Source: Nitrospirota bacterium
Lineage (GTDB): Bacteria; Nitrospirota; JACRHL01
Direction of reading: 5' to 3'
NCBI GenBank assembly: GCA_016212085.1
Contig: JACRHL010000003.1
Span: 1-64,000 of the forward strand
DNA length: 64,000 nucleotides
The notes beneath the pieces were generated by a model. That model was not told the DNA's origin. It ran no database searches and saw nothing but the letters and a program-made list of their open reading frames with translations. Position numbers and translations under genes: made by a program. This document shows, piece after piece, positions 1-6,938 of the stretch (the stretch's first letter is position 1; the number at the start of each line of letters is the position of its first letter).

Positions 1-688
1 ACCGCCCGCCGCGACGCCCCCCAAGCCCCAGGCGGCCCCCCGCGCCGGGGAACTGCCCCCCTGGCAGGGCCCGCCCCCCTCCGAGGGGGGGGGCGGCTGG
101 CTCACGGAGCCCCCCGGCGCCCGCACGGCGCCCCCGGCGGCTCCCGAGCGCGGCGCGTCGGCCCCGGCCGCTCAACAGGCGGCACCACCGGCGCCCGCCG
201 CCCCGCGATGGACCCCCGCTCCGGCGGCCGTGGACACGGCCCCGGCCGCCGCCGTTCCCGCGCGGCCGGTCCAGCACTTCGACAGCCCCAAGGAGATGTG
301 GCTGCACGTCCTGCACGAGGTGCGCAAGCGCCGCGCCGCCCTGGCCTCGTACCTGGAGCAGGGCACCCTGCGCGAGGCGACGGACACCCGCGTGGAGATC
401 GGCTTCCTGCCCGCCTACGAGGTGATGCGCGGCATGGTGAGCCGCCCGGAGAACGTGCAGTTCATCCACCGCCTGGCCCAGGAGGTGACCGGGCGCGACA
501 TCCAGGTGGTCTTTTCGGTGGTCCACGAAGGCCGCGACCAGGTGACCACCCTGGCCCAGGAGCACGAGGCGCGCACGGCCGCCGCCCACCGTCAGGAGGT
601 GGAAAAAACCATGGAGATGCCGTTCGTGAAGGACGTGCTCGACGCCTTCGGCGGCGAAATCATCTCCCTGCGCAAGCCCGAATCCTAA
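1..688 (+). CDS. dnaX: DNA polymerase III subunit tau/gamma, C-terminal part (5' end outside window)
   Basis: The reading frame is open from base 2 and ends at a TAA at 686-688, so only the last 228 codons are visible. The first 80 or so residues are a Pro/Ala-rich linker. They are followed by a conserved-looking helical region beginning near HFDSPKEMWLHVLHEVRKRR, which suits the tau C-terminal domain that contacts the polymerase alpha subunit. The AAA+ clamp-loader core lies upstream of the window. The call rests mainly on context: ybaB follows after 24 bases and then recR, which is the classic dnaX-ybaB-recR order. The internal ATG at 230 is not the start because the frame continues upstream. 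No gamma-type frameshift signal can be assessed because that region is missing. Confidence 0.85.
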   Translation, partial: PPAATPPKPQAAPRAGELPPWQGPPPSEGGGGWLTEPPGARTAPPAAPERGASAPAAQQAAPPAPAAPRWTPAPAAVDTAPAAAVPARPVQHFDSPKEMWLHVLHEVRKRRAALASYLEQGTLREATDTRVEIGFLPAYEVMRGMVSRPENVQFIHRLAQEVTGRDIQVVFSVVHEGRDQVTTLAQEHEARTAAAHRQEVEKTMEMPFVKDVLDAFGGEIISLRKPES

Positions 689-712
689 CCCGTTCCGATC
701 AGGAGATCGCCG

Positions 713-1051
713 ATGTCCAAGAAGATGATGGGCCAGCTCATGCGCCAGGCCCAGGAGATGCAGACCAGGATGGGCCAGCTTCAGGAGCAGGCCGCCCGGC
801 TCACCGTGTCCGCCAGCGCCGGGGGCGGCATGGTGACCGTCACCGCCAACGGCAAGCAGGAGGTGACCGCCCTCGCCATCGACCCCTCCGTGGTGAACCC
901 GGACGACGTGGAGATGTTGCAGGACCTGATCCTGGCCGCCATCGCCGAGGCGCAGCGCAAGTCCCGCGAGCAGCTCGACCTGGAGGTGCAAAAGCTCACC
1001 GGCGGCCTGAACATCCCGGGCCTGGGCGGTGGGCTGGGCGGGTTGTTCTAG
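713..1051 (+). CDS. ybaB: Nucleoid-associated protein YbaB/EbfC family
   Basis: This 112-residue protein is of normal length for YbaB/EbfC, a small dimeric DNA-binding protein. It starts MSKKMMGQLMRQAQEMQTRM, the amphipathic helix typical of the family. The beta-rich core follows (GGMVTVTANGKQEVTALAID), and the tail ends in a Gly-rich run (IPGLGGGLGGLF). A good ribosome site (AGGAG, about 701-705) precedes the ATG. It sits between dnaX and recR, with 23 bases to the recR start, and is probably co-transcribed with both. The family is known to bind DNA as a tweezer-like dimer; its exact role is unsettled. Confidence 0.95.
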   Translation: MSKKMMGQLMRQAQEMQTRMGQLQEQAARLTVSASAGGGMVTVTANGKQEVTALAIDPSVVNPDDVEMLQDLILAAIAEAQRKSREQLDLEVQKLTGGLNIPGLGGGLGGLF

Positions 1052-1074
1052 CGGGGTGCGGTGGCCCGCCGGCC

Positions 1075-1671
1075 GTGAAGCGCAAGGGGGTTTATGAGTC
1101 GCTGATCGGCGAGCTGGCGCGCCTGCCGGGGGTGGGGCGCAAGAACGCCCAGCGCCTCGCCTTCGCCATCATGCGCCTGGACCCGGAACGCGCCCGGCGC
1201 CTGGGCCAGTCGATCATCGACGCCCGCGCCAGCGTGCGCCCCTGCGCGCGCTGCAACAACGCCACCGACCAGGAGCTGTGCGAGATCTGCGCCAATCCCC
1301 GGCGCGACACCACGCGCATCATGGTGGTGGAGGATCCGGGCACCCTGCACCAGATCGAGCACACCCGCACCTATCGCGGCCTGTACCACGTGCTCACCGG
1401 CGTGCTGTCGCCCCTGGAGGTGGTGGGCCCCGAGGCGGTGGACCCGGGCCCCCTGAAGGCGCGCCTGGCCGACGGCGAGGTGCGCGAGGTGATCCTGGCC
1501 ACCAGCCCCACCGTGGAGGGGGAGGCCACCGCCCTGTTCGTCACCCGCGAACTCAAGCCCCTGGGCGTCGCCGTGTCGCGCATCGCCTATGGGGTGCCGG
1601 TGGGAATGGACCTGGAATTCGCCGACGAGGTGAGCCTGATCAAGGCCATCGAGGGGCGCCACGCCGTCTGA
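1075..1671 (+). CDS. recR: Recombination mediator protein RecR
   Basis: RecR works with RecF/RecO to load RecA at single-strand gaps. With the GTG at 1075 the protein has 198 residues, the usual RecR length; the frame is open further upstream but that part is shadow sequence of dnaX/ybaB. A helix-hairpin-helix lies near residues 15-30 (LARLPGVGRKNAQRL). The zinc finger cysteines are C57, C60, C69 and C72. The Toprim domain starts at IMVVEDPG (about 82-89) and contains HTRTYRGLYHVLTG. The start is chosen because family members begin with a basic residue run directly before the YESLIGELARLPG helix. Confidence 0.95.
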   Translation: MKRKGVYESLIGELARLPGVGRKNAQRLAFAIMRLDPERARRLGQSIIDARASVRPCARCNNATDQELCEICANPRRDTTRIMVVEDPGTLHQIEHTRTYRGLYHVLTGVLSPLEVVGPEAVDPGPLKARLADGEVREVILATSPTVEGEATALFVTRELKPLGVAVSRIAYGVPVGMDLEFADEVSLIKAIEGRHAV

Positions 1672-1729
1672 GTCCGCCCGCCTTGCGGCCCCGCCCGCCG
1701 CGCGCTAGGTTGAAGGAGGAGGTGACGCC

Positions 1730-2647
1730 ATGAAAATGCTGCTCGCCGTCGACGGTTCCCCCAACTCGAGCTGGGCGTGCGACACCGTGCGCCACATGTC
1801 GGGCCTCACCGACGTGACCGTGTACCTGGTACACGTGACCGTGCCCATTCCGGAGCCGGAGCTGCCGTTCCCGGACGTGTTCATGGAGTCGGACCTGCTG
1901 GCCCGCGAGCGGATCGAGGCGGAGCACGAGGCCGGCGCCACGGAGCGCCTGGAGGCCTGCCAGGCGGTGCTTCCCACCGCGTGGAGCGTGGTGCCGCGCC
2001 ACCGGGTGGGCAACCCGGCCCACGAGATCCTGACGGCCATCGAGGAGACCGGCGCGGAGCTGGCGGTGCTGGGGGCGCAGGGCATGGACCGGGCGCGCGG
2101 GGGTCTGGGCGGCGTGGCCCAGAAGGTGAGCCGGTACGCCCCCTGCCATGTGCTGATCGCGCGGGAGCAGGGCCCGCTGCTGCGCCACGCCCTGGTGGCG
2201 CTGGACGACGGCCCGGAGGGGCGCGAGGTGCTGGAGTTCGTGGTGGCCCAGCCGTGGCTGAAGGCCGCCACCCTCACCCTGACCCACGTGGTGGCCGACC
2301 GCTACCTGCAGGAGAGCCGCATCGCCGCATCCCAGTTCGCGGGCAGCGAGGCATACCTGGCGCGCCTGCAATCGGCGCTGGTGGGGCAGGGGCAGGCGTT
2401 CCTGGACCACGAGGCGGCCTTCGCCCGCGAGCGCGGCGCCCACGCGGACACCCTGCTGCTGGAGGGCGATCCGGCCCAGGTGCTGGAGGATCGGGCGCGC
2501 ACCGGCGGTTTCGACCTGCTGGTGATGGGCGCCAAGGGACGGCACGGCCTGGCGCGGTTCATCATGGGCAGCACCTCGCAACGGGTGCTGCCGCACGCCG
2601 CCACCTCGACCCTGCTGGTCCGCACCGGCCGCCGCCAGGGCCTGTGA
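1730..2647 (+). CDS. Tandem universal stress protein (two UspA domains)
   Basis: This 305-residue soluble protein has two Usp domains (about 1-145 and 155-305). The C-terminal domain carries the ATP-binding signature G-x2-G-x9-G-[S/T] as GAKGRHGLARFIMGSTS. The N-terminal copy has GAQG followed nine residues later by GV, without the Ser/Thr, so nucleotide binding there is doubtful. A strong ribosome site (AAGGAGGAGG) precedes the ATG, and a TAGGTT -10-like element is just upstream, suggesting its own promoter after recR. The gene converges on the YggX-like gene. The specific stress it answers cannot be read from sequence. Confidence 0.92.
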   Translation: MKMLLAVDGSPNSSWACDTVRHMSGLTDVTVYLVHVTVPIPEPELPFPDVFMESDLLARERIEAEHEAGATERLEACQAVLPTAWSVVPRHRVGNPAHEILTAIEETGAELAVLGAQGMDRARGGLGGVAQKVSRYAPCHVLIAREQGPLLRHALVALDDGPEGREVLEFVVAQPWLKAATLTLTHVVADRYLQESRIAASQFAGSEAYLARLQSALVGQGQAFLDHEAAFARERGAHADTLLLEGDPAQVLEDRARTGGFDLLVMGAKGRHGLARFIMGSTSQRVLPHAATSTLLVRTGRRQGL

Positions 2648-2650
2648 CAC

Positions 2651-2668
2651 AAAGGCCCCAAGGGGCCT
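2651..2668. terminator. Short inverted repeat between convergent genes, possible bidirectional terminator
   Basis: AGGCCCCAAGGGGCCT is a near-perfect palindrome lying between two convergent genes. On the minus strand it is followed by a T-rich TTTGTGT tract; on the plus strand there is no T-run. The hairpin is small, so this is a weak call. Confidence 0.35.
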
Positions 2669-2680
2669 GCTCCGGGCGGG

Positions 2681-2923
2681 CTACTTGCGCTCGGGCATGT
2701 CGAGGAACAGGCGCATCTGGATCATGAGCATCTGGATGTGATCCGGGTTGCGCATGCTGAGCTGCATCTCGTTGATCACCTTCACGCCGAAGCCGTTGAA
2801 CCACTCCAGCCAGCAGGCGTTGCACACCCGCTCCCTGAGTTCGCCGCCGATGGGGCCGCCGTAGGTCGGGCCAGAGATCGCGTCCTTCTCCTGACCGCAC
2901 TTGCAACACTGCACCGTGCTCAT
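2681..2923 (-). CDS. YggX-like (iron-trafficking family) protein with N-terminal zinc ribbon
   Basis: This 80-residue protein begins MSTVQCCKCGQEKDAI and has paired CxxC cysteines near the N-terminus. The rest (ELRERVCNACWLEWF, then VINEMQLSMRNPDHIQMLMI) lines up well with E. coli YggX, which has a GKRIYNEISKEAWAQW-type stretch followed by LINEKKLNMMNAEHRKLL. YggX is known to protect iron-sulfur proteins and to influence Fe(II) handling. An in-frame ATG lies six codons upstream at 2941, but GGACGGA sits six bases before the ATG at 2923, which I prefer. The zinc ribbon at the front and the cysteine pair in RVCNAC are not in E. coli YggX, so metal binding may differ. Confidence 0.72.
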   Translation of the reverse strand: MSTVQCCKCGQEKDAISGPTYGGPIGGELRERVCNACWLEWFNGFGVKVINEMQLSMRNPDHIQMLMIQMRLFLDMPERK

Positions 2924-3143
2924 GATATTCCGTCCATCCATTCCCTAGGGTGGTCGCGCCTTGCGGGGAGCCGCCACCGGTCTCCCCGTTCCTGGCGCGC
3001 GGCCAGGGGCTAGGATACGGCGCCCGCCGGCCCCTTGTCCACGCCGGAACCCGCTTGCCACGCCGCGCCGCTTCCCGCTAGAGTGGGCGGCATCGACCCG
3101 CCCCGGCCCGTCACGCGGCGGCCGGGCCCGCCATAAGGACGAC

Positions 3144-3842
3144 TTGTTGCTGTCCCGAGTCCTCAAGATGCTGTTCGAGGTGGTTCGGGACATCCTCCCC
3201 GTCGTCCTGGTGGTCACCTTCTTCCAGTTGGCCATCCTGCGCCAGCCGTTTCCCAACCTGTCCGGCGTGCTGGGCGGCATGGTGCTGGTGGTGATCGGCC
3301 TGTTCCTGTTCACCCAGGGCCTGCGCCTGGGGCTGTTCCCGCTGGGCGAGGCCATGGCCTTCCAGTTCGCCCGGCGCGGCAACGTGTGGTGGCTGCTGGT
3401 GTTCGCGTTCACCATCGGCTACGCCACCACGGTGGCCGAGCCCTCCCTGCTGGCGGTGGCGAACCGGGCCGCCCAGATCTCCGGCGGCCGGCTGACCCAG
3501 TTCGCCGTGCGCAGCGTGGTGGCCTTCGGGGTGGGTGTCGCCATCACCCTGGGGGTGATGCGCATCATCCTGGGGCATCCCATCCAGTACTACATCATCG
3601 GCGGCTACCTGCTGATCGTGGTGGTCACCCATTTCGCCCCCCAGGAGATCATCGGCCTCGCCTACGACTCCGGGGGCGTCACCACCAGCACCGTCACCGT
3701 GCCGCTGATCGCCGCGCTGGGGGTGGGGCTGGCGTCGTCCATCAAGGGGCGCAGCCCGCTCATCGACGGCTTCGGCCTGATCGCGTTCGCGTCGCTGGTG
3801 CCGATCCTCACGGTCATGTTGTACGGCATCTGGGTGTACTGA
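3144..3842 (+). CDS. DUF1538 membrane protein, first of pair
   Basis: This integral membrane protein of about 232 residues has roughly six hydrophobic segments. Two motifs are shared with the next gene: GYATTVAEPSLLAVAN and YDSGGVTTSTVTVPL, with Ser/Thr/Gly-rich re-entrant-looking stretches as in transporters. I start it at TTG 3144 (TTG 3147 is equally possible), because AAGGA at 3135-3139 is correctly placed and the ATG at 3168 has no ribosome site. It ends one base before the next gene. The pair plus the PII-like gene suggests a two-subunit transporter under PII control. The substrate is unknown. Confidence 0.82.
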   Translation: MLLSRVLKMLFEVVRDILPVVLVVTFFQLAILRQPFPNLSGVLGGMVLVVIGLFLFTQGLRLGLFPLGEAMAFQFARRGNVWWLLVFAFTIGYATTVAEPSLLAVANRAAQISGGRLTQFAVRSVVAFGVGVAITLGVMRIILGHPIQYYIIGGYLLIVVVTHFAPQEIIGLAYDSGGVTTSTVTVPLIAALGVGLASSIKGRSPLIDGFGLIAFASLVPILTVMLYGIWVY

Positions 3843-3843
3843 C

Positions 3844-4590
3844 GTGGACGACGTGCTGGCACAGGTGGTCACCGGCCTCATCAACACCACCATGGACGTG
3901 GTCCCGGTGGTGCTGGTGATCGGCCTGTTCCAGCTGGCCTATTTCCGGCGCGGCATCGAGGCGCCGGAGCGGGTGTTCCCCGGCCTGATGTTCGTGGTGA
4001 TCGGCCTCTACATGTTCGTGGAGGGGTTGTCCATCGGCCTGTTTCCCATGGGCGAGACGCTGGCGGCGCAGTTCTCGTCGCCGGAACACATACACTGGGT
4101 GTACGCCTTCGCCTTCCTGCTCGGCTATGCCACCACCATGGCCGAGCCGGCGCTGATCGCCGTGGCCATGAAGGCGGAGGAGATCACCTCCGGCGGCATC
4201 CGCCAGCGGCCGCTGCGCGCCGCCGTGGCGCTGGGCGTGGCCATCGGGCTGGCGGTGGGGGTGTTCCGCATCGTCCGGGGCGATCCGTTGCAGTGGTACA
4301 TCATCGCCGGCTACGTGGCGGTCATGATCCAGACCCGCTACGCCCCGCGCGAGATCATCGCCCTGGCCTACGACTCCGGCGGCGTCACCACCGGCACGAT
4401 CACCGTGCCGCTGGTTGCGGCGCTGGGCATCGGCCTGGCCACCAACATCCCCGGCCGCAACCCGATCATCGACGGTTTCGGCCTGATCGCGTTCGCGTCG
4501 CTGTTTCCCATGATCACGGTGATGGGCTACGCCACGCTGGCCCGTTACTGGGCCCGCCGGGGCACCCGCCCCGCCGGACCCCAGACCTGA
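3844..4590 (+). CDS. DUF1538 membrane protein, second of pair
   Basis: This 248-residue membrane protein starts with GTG one base after the stop of its paralogue, so translation is probably coupled. It has the same architecture as the upstream gene and repeats its key motifs as GYATTMAEPALIAVAM and YDSGGVTTGTITVPL. Close similarity over the full length points to an old duplication and a heterodimeric (or pseudo-symmetric) membrane complex. It is followed after 16 bases by the PII-like gene. Function is inferred from context only. Confidence 0.85.
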   Translation: MDDVLAQVVTGLINTTMDVVPVVLVIGLFQLAYFRRGIEAPERVFPGLMFVVIGLYMFVEGLSIGLFPMGETLAAQFSSPEHIHWVYAFAFLLGYATTMAEPALIAVAMKAEEITSGGIRQRPLRAAVALGVAIGLAVGVFRIVRGDPLQWYIIAGYVAVMIQTRYAPREIIALAYDSGGVTTGTITVPLVAALGIGLATNIPGRNPIIDGFGLIAFASLFPMITVMGYATLARYWARRGTRPAGPQT

Positions 4591-4606
4591 AGCTAAGGAG
4601 CCCCAG

Positions 4607-4954
4607 ATGGAATTCACGGCAATATTCGCAATGGTTCCGACCGCCAAGGAGACCAAGGTCATCAACGCCGCGCGGGCGGAGGGCGCCACCGGGGTGAGCA
4701 TCCTCAACACCCGCGGCGAGGGGGTGGAGGACAAGCGCTCGTTCTTCGGCCTCTCCCTCGATTCGCCCTACAACTGCCTGATCTTCCTGGTCAACCGCCT
4801 GCGCGCACCCAAGATACTGAAGGCCATCGAGGAGGCCGGCGAGATGATGAAGGACGGCAACGGGCTGTGCTTCTCCGTCCCGGTGGACCAGGTGAACGGG
4901 CTGAACAAGCAGCTCAAGATCTTGATGGAGGAGGTCCAGGAGGACTATTTCTAA
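4607..4954 (+). CDS. PII-like signalling protein linked to DUF1538 pair
   Basis: This 115-residue protein fits the PII superfamily ferredoxin-like fold: a beta strand MEFTAIFAMVP, then helix ETKVINAARAEGATG, then VSILNTRGEG at the place of the T-loop base. FSVPVDQVNGL lies in the last strand and helix. The loop region (RGEGVEDKRSFFGLSLDSP) is short and has no obvious Tyr matching the uridylylation site of GlnB, so GlnD in this genome is unlikely to modify it. A clear AAGGAG ribosome site precedes the ATG. PII-like proteins encoded beside transporters typically bind the transporter in response to a nucleotide; that role is inferred here. Confidence 0.82.
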   Translation: MEFTAIFAMVPTAKETKVINAARAEGATGVSILNTRGEGVEDKRSFFGLSLDSPYNCLIFLVNRLRAPKILKAIEEAGEMMKDGNGLCFSVPVDQVNGLNKQLKILMEEVQEDYF

Positions 4955-4990
4955 CACCATGGGCGGACCGACCGCCCGCGTTTGGGAGTA

Positions 4991-5401
4991 ATGCAGACCG
5001 TGAAAAGATTCGTGCGGGACATCATGGTGCGCGACGTGGCCACCGTGGACGGCATCGCCACCGTGCGCGAGGCGCTCACGCTGATGAAGCGGCGCCACAT
5101 CAAGAGCCTGGTGGTGAACCGCCGGTCGGAGACCGACGCCTACGGCATCGTGACGCTGTACGACATCGTCAACAAGGTCATCACCCAGGGCAGGCCGCTC
5201 GACATGACCAACGTGTGCGACATCATGAGCAAGCCGCTCATCACCGTCTCACAGGGGTTGCAGGTGAAGTACGCGGCGGGCCTGATGTCGCAGTTCAACG
5301 TGAAGCGGGCGGTGATCATCGAGAACGGCGAGCTGGTGGGCATCGTGTCCATGGAGGACATCGTCTACAGCATGCTCGACGCGGAGGTGGGCGACGGCTG
5401 A
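4991..5401 (+). CDS. Two-CBS-domain protein
   Basis: The 136-residue protein is almost entirely a CBS pair. The first domain starts VRDIMVRDVATVDG and ends YGIVTLYDIVNKVI; the second starts VCDIMSKPLITVSQG and ends LVGIVSMEDIVYSML. Such Bateman modules bind adenosyl nucleotides and often gate membrane transporters. It lies 36 bases after the PII-like gene, so the cluster holds two candidate nucleotide sensors. The ATG at 4991 is used; an in-frame TTG at 4982 and a GTG at 5000 are alternatives, and the GGGAG just upstream sits awkwardly for the ATG. Confidence 0.85.
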   Translation: MQTVKRFVRDIMVRDVATVDGIATVREALTLMKRRHIKSLVVNRRSETDAYGIVTLYDIVNKVITQGRPLDMTNVCDIMSKPLITVSQGLQVKYAAGLMSQFNVKRAVIIENGELVGIVSMEDIVYSMLDAEVGDG

Positions 5402-5416
5402 CGCCCGCCCCCCCCC

Positions 5417-6016
5417 TCAGCGCCGTGTGAGCACCCCCAGCCACTCCTGGCCCAGCCGCCGCGCGTGCGAGTGCGGCGTCACGGCCAGTGACGTGATATC
5501 GAACACCCCCGAAAACAGCGCCCGCACCTCGTCCGGCGAGGTGGTGAAGGGCGGGCCGTCGTCGCCGTTGCACGCGTAGAACAGGGCGACCAGGCGGCCG
5601 CCGGGGCGGAGCAGCCGCCCCACGGCGGTCACATAGTCCGCCCGGCGCGCCGGGGCGATGGCGCAGAAGCAGGTCTGCTCCAGCACCAGGTCGAAGGCTC
5701 CGTCCAGGCGGGCCGGCAGGTGGAACAGGTCGGCGTGGAGCAGTTCGGCCGCCACCCCGTCCGCCCCGAGGCGGCGGCCGGCGGCGGCAATGGCGCCGGG
5801 GGCGAAGTCGATCCCGGTGACCCGGTAGCCGGCCCGGGCCAGCCAGGCCACCTCCCAGCCGCTGCCGCAACCGGGCACCGCCACCCGGCACGGCGCGATC
5901 ACCCCGTCCTGGTGCAGGCGGACGAACGGGGGTGACGGCGCGCCCAGGTCCCATCCGGTGTCGGCGCTGGCGTAGCGCCCCTCCCAGAAGGCCGGGTCAT
6001 CCGGGCCGGCGGTCAC
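5417..6016 (-). CDS. SAM-dependent methyltransferase, TPMT-like
   Basis: This class I methyltransferase of 199 residues has the SAM-binding motif VAVPGCGSGWEVAWLA. It is preceded by FWEGRYASADTGWDLGAPSP, the opening typical of the thiopurine/halide methyltransferase-like group, and LEQTCFCAI sits at the motif IV region. The GTG start at 6016 overlaps the TGA of the upstream TPR lipoprotein gene (GTGA), so the two are translationally coupled. The longer open frame upstream is a shadow of the TPR gene. The substrate cannot be deduced. Confidence 0.8.
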   Translation of the reverse strand: MTAGPDDPAFWEGRYASADTGWDLGAPSPPFVRLHQDGVIAPCRVAVPGCGSGWEVAWLARAGYRVTGIDFAPGAIAAAGRRLGADGVAAELLHADLFHLPARLDGAFDLVLEQTCFCAIAPARRADYVTAVGRLLRPGGRLVALFYACNGDDGPPFTTSPDEVRALFSGVFDITSLAVTPHSHARRLGQEWLGVLTRR

Positions 6017-6696
6017 GGCTCGGCGCGCTTCCACCAGCCGCCCACCAGCTCCTGAAAACGCGGGTTGTCGTACAGCGGCGCGAAGTCCGGATCGGAGACG
6101 GCGGCGCGGGCGCCCGGCGGGTAGGTTTCCAGGGACTCGGCGAAGGCGCCCAGCGCCTGCTCCATCTCGCCCTTGAGCACATGGCTCGCCGCCAGGTGGT
6201 ACTTGACCACCCCGTGGCGGCGCCAGTTCTTCTCCGCCACGTCCAGGGCGGCGCCAAGCTCGGCGTCCGCCTCCCCGATCCGGCCCTGGCGGCGCAGGGC
6301 CAGGCTCAGGCTGCTGTGGAACTCGGGGGCGGTCTTCACCAGGCCGATGGCCTCGCGGAAGCGCGCCTCCGCCTCCGGGTAGCGCCCCATCCGGTACAGC
6401 AGCGAGCCGATCTCGGCGACGGTCACCGGCTCCCTGGGATCCAGCTCGACGGCCTTGGTGTAGGCCGCCAGGGCCTTGTCGTAAGCCTCCAGGCGCGTCA
6501 ACGCCACGCCCAGGTTGCCCCACACCACCGCGTCGTTGGGATTCATGTCGAGGGCCTTCTCGAAGCTGATCCGCGCGGCGTCGTAGCGGTCCTCGGCCAG
6601 CGCCTCGATGCCCTGGTCGTTATGAAACCCGGCCTCGCCCCCCCCCTGCTGGCAGGCTGCCAGCAGCAGGGCCAGAATGGCCACCGCGACACGCAT
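6013..6696 (-). CDS. TPR lipoprotein
   Basis: The 227-residue protein starts MRVAVAILALLLAACQQGGG, a short signal peptide with lipobox LAAC, so it should be a lipid-anchored envelope protein. Tetratricopeptide repeats follow (for example NPNDAVVWGNLGVALTRLEA). The frame is open to 6864, but the ATG at 6696 places the signal peptide at the N-terminus. Repeats of this kind are protein-protein scaffolds. It is coupled to the methyltransferase gene, whose role beside it is unclear. The 242-base gap to the divergent TPR gene should hold promoters for both, but no clear sigma-70 pair was found. Confidence 0.85.
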   Translation of the reverse strand: MRVAVAILALLLAACQQGGGEAGFHNDQGIEALAEDRYDAARISFEKALDMNPNDAVVWGNLGVALTRLEAYDKALAAYTKAVELDPREPVTVAEIGSLLYRMGRYPEAEARFREAIGLVKTAPEFHSSLSLALRRQGRIGEADAELGAALDVAEKNWRRHGVVKYHLAASHVLKGEMEQALGAFAESLETYPPGARAAVSDPDFAPLYDNPRFQELVGGWWKRAEP

Positions 6697-6938
6697 CGTT
6701 TTCACCCTGGTTCCCCTTCCGCGCGCCGCCGGCAGAACGCCGTGGCGCGGTTGTAACATATTGATTGCATAGCGCTTACACGGTGAGCGGCGGCGTGTTT
6801 CGGTAAGGGGTGGATTGTAGGCCGCCCCCGGAACACCTGTCAATTTTCCGGAACCGGGCCACACCTCAAGTCACCGCGGGCATGTACCGATGGGAACGTG
6901 ACAACCCATCGGGGGCCCCACGGGAGTTTGGGACAGAC

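Noticed and set aside
208-1070. Long plus-strand frame leading into recR
   Set aside because: It is a shadow of dnaX and ybaB in another frame. The RecR family starts at the GTG at 1075.
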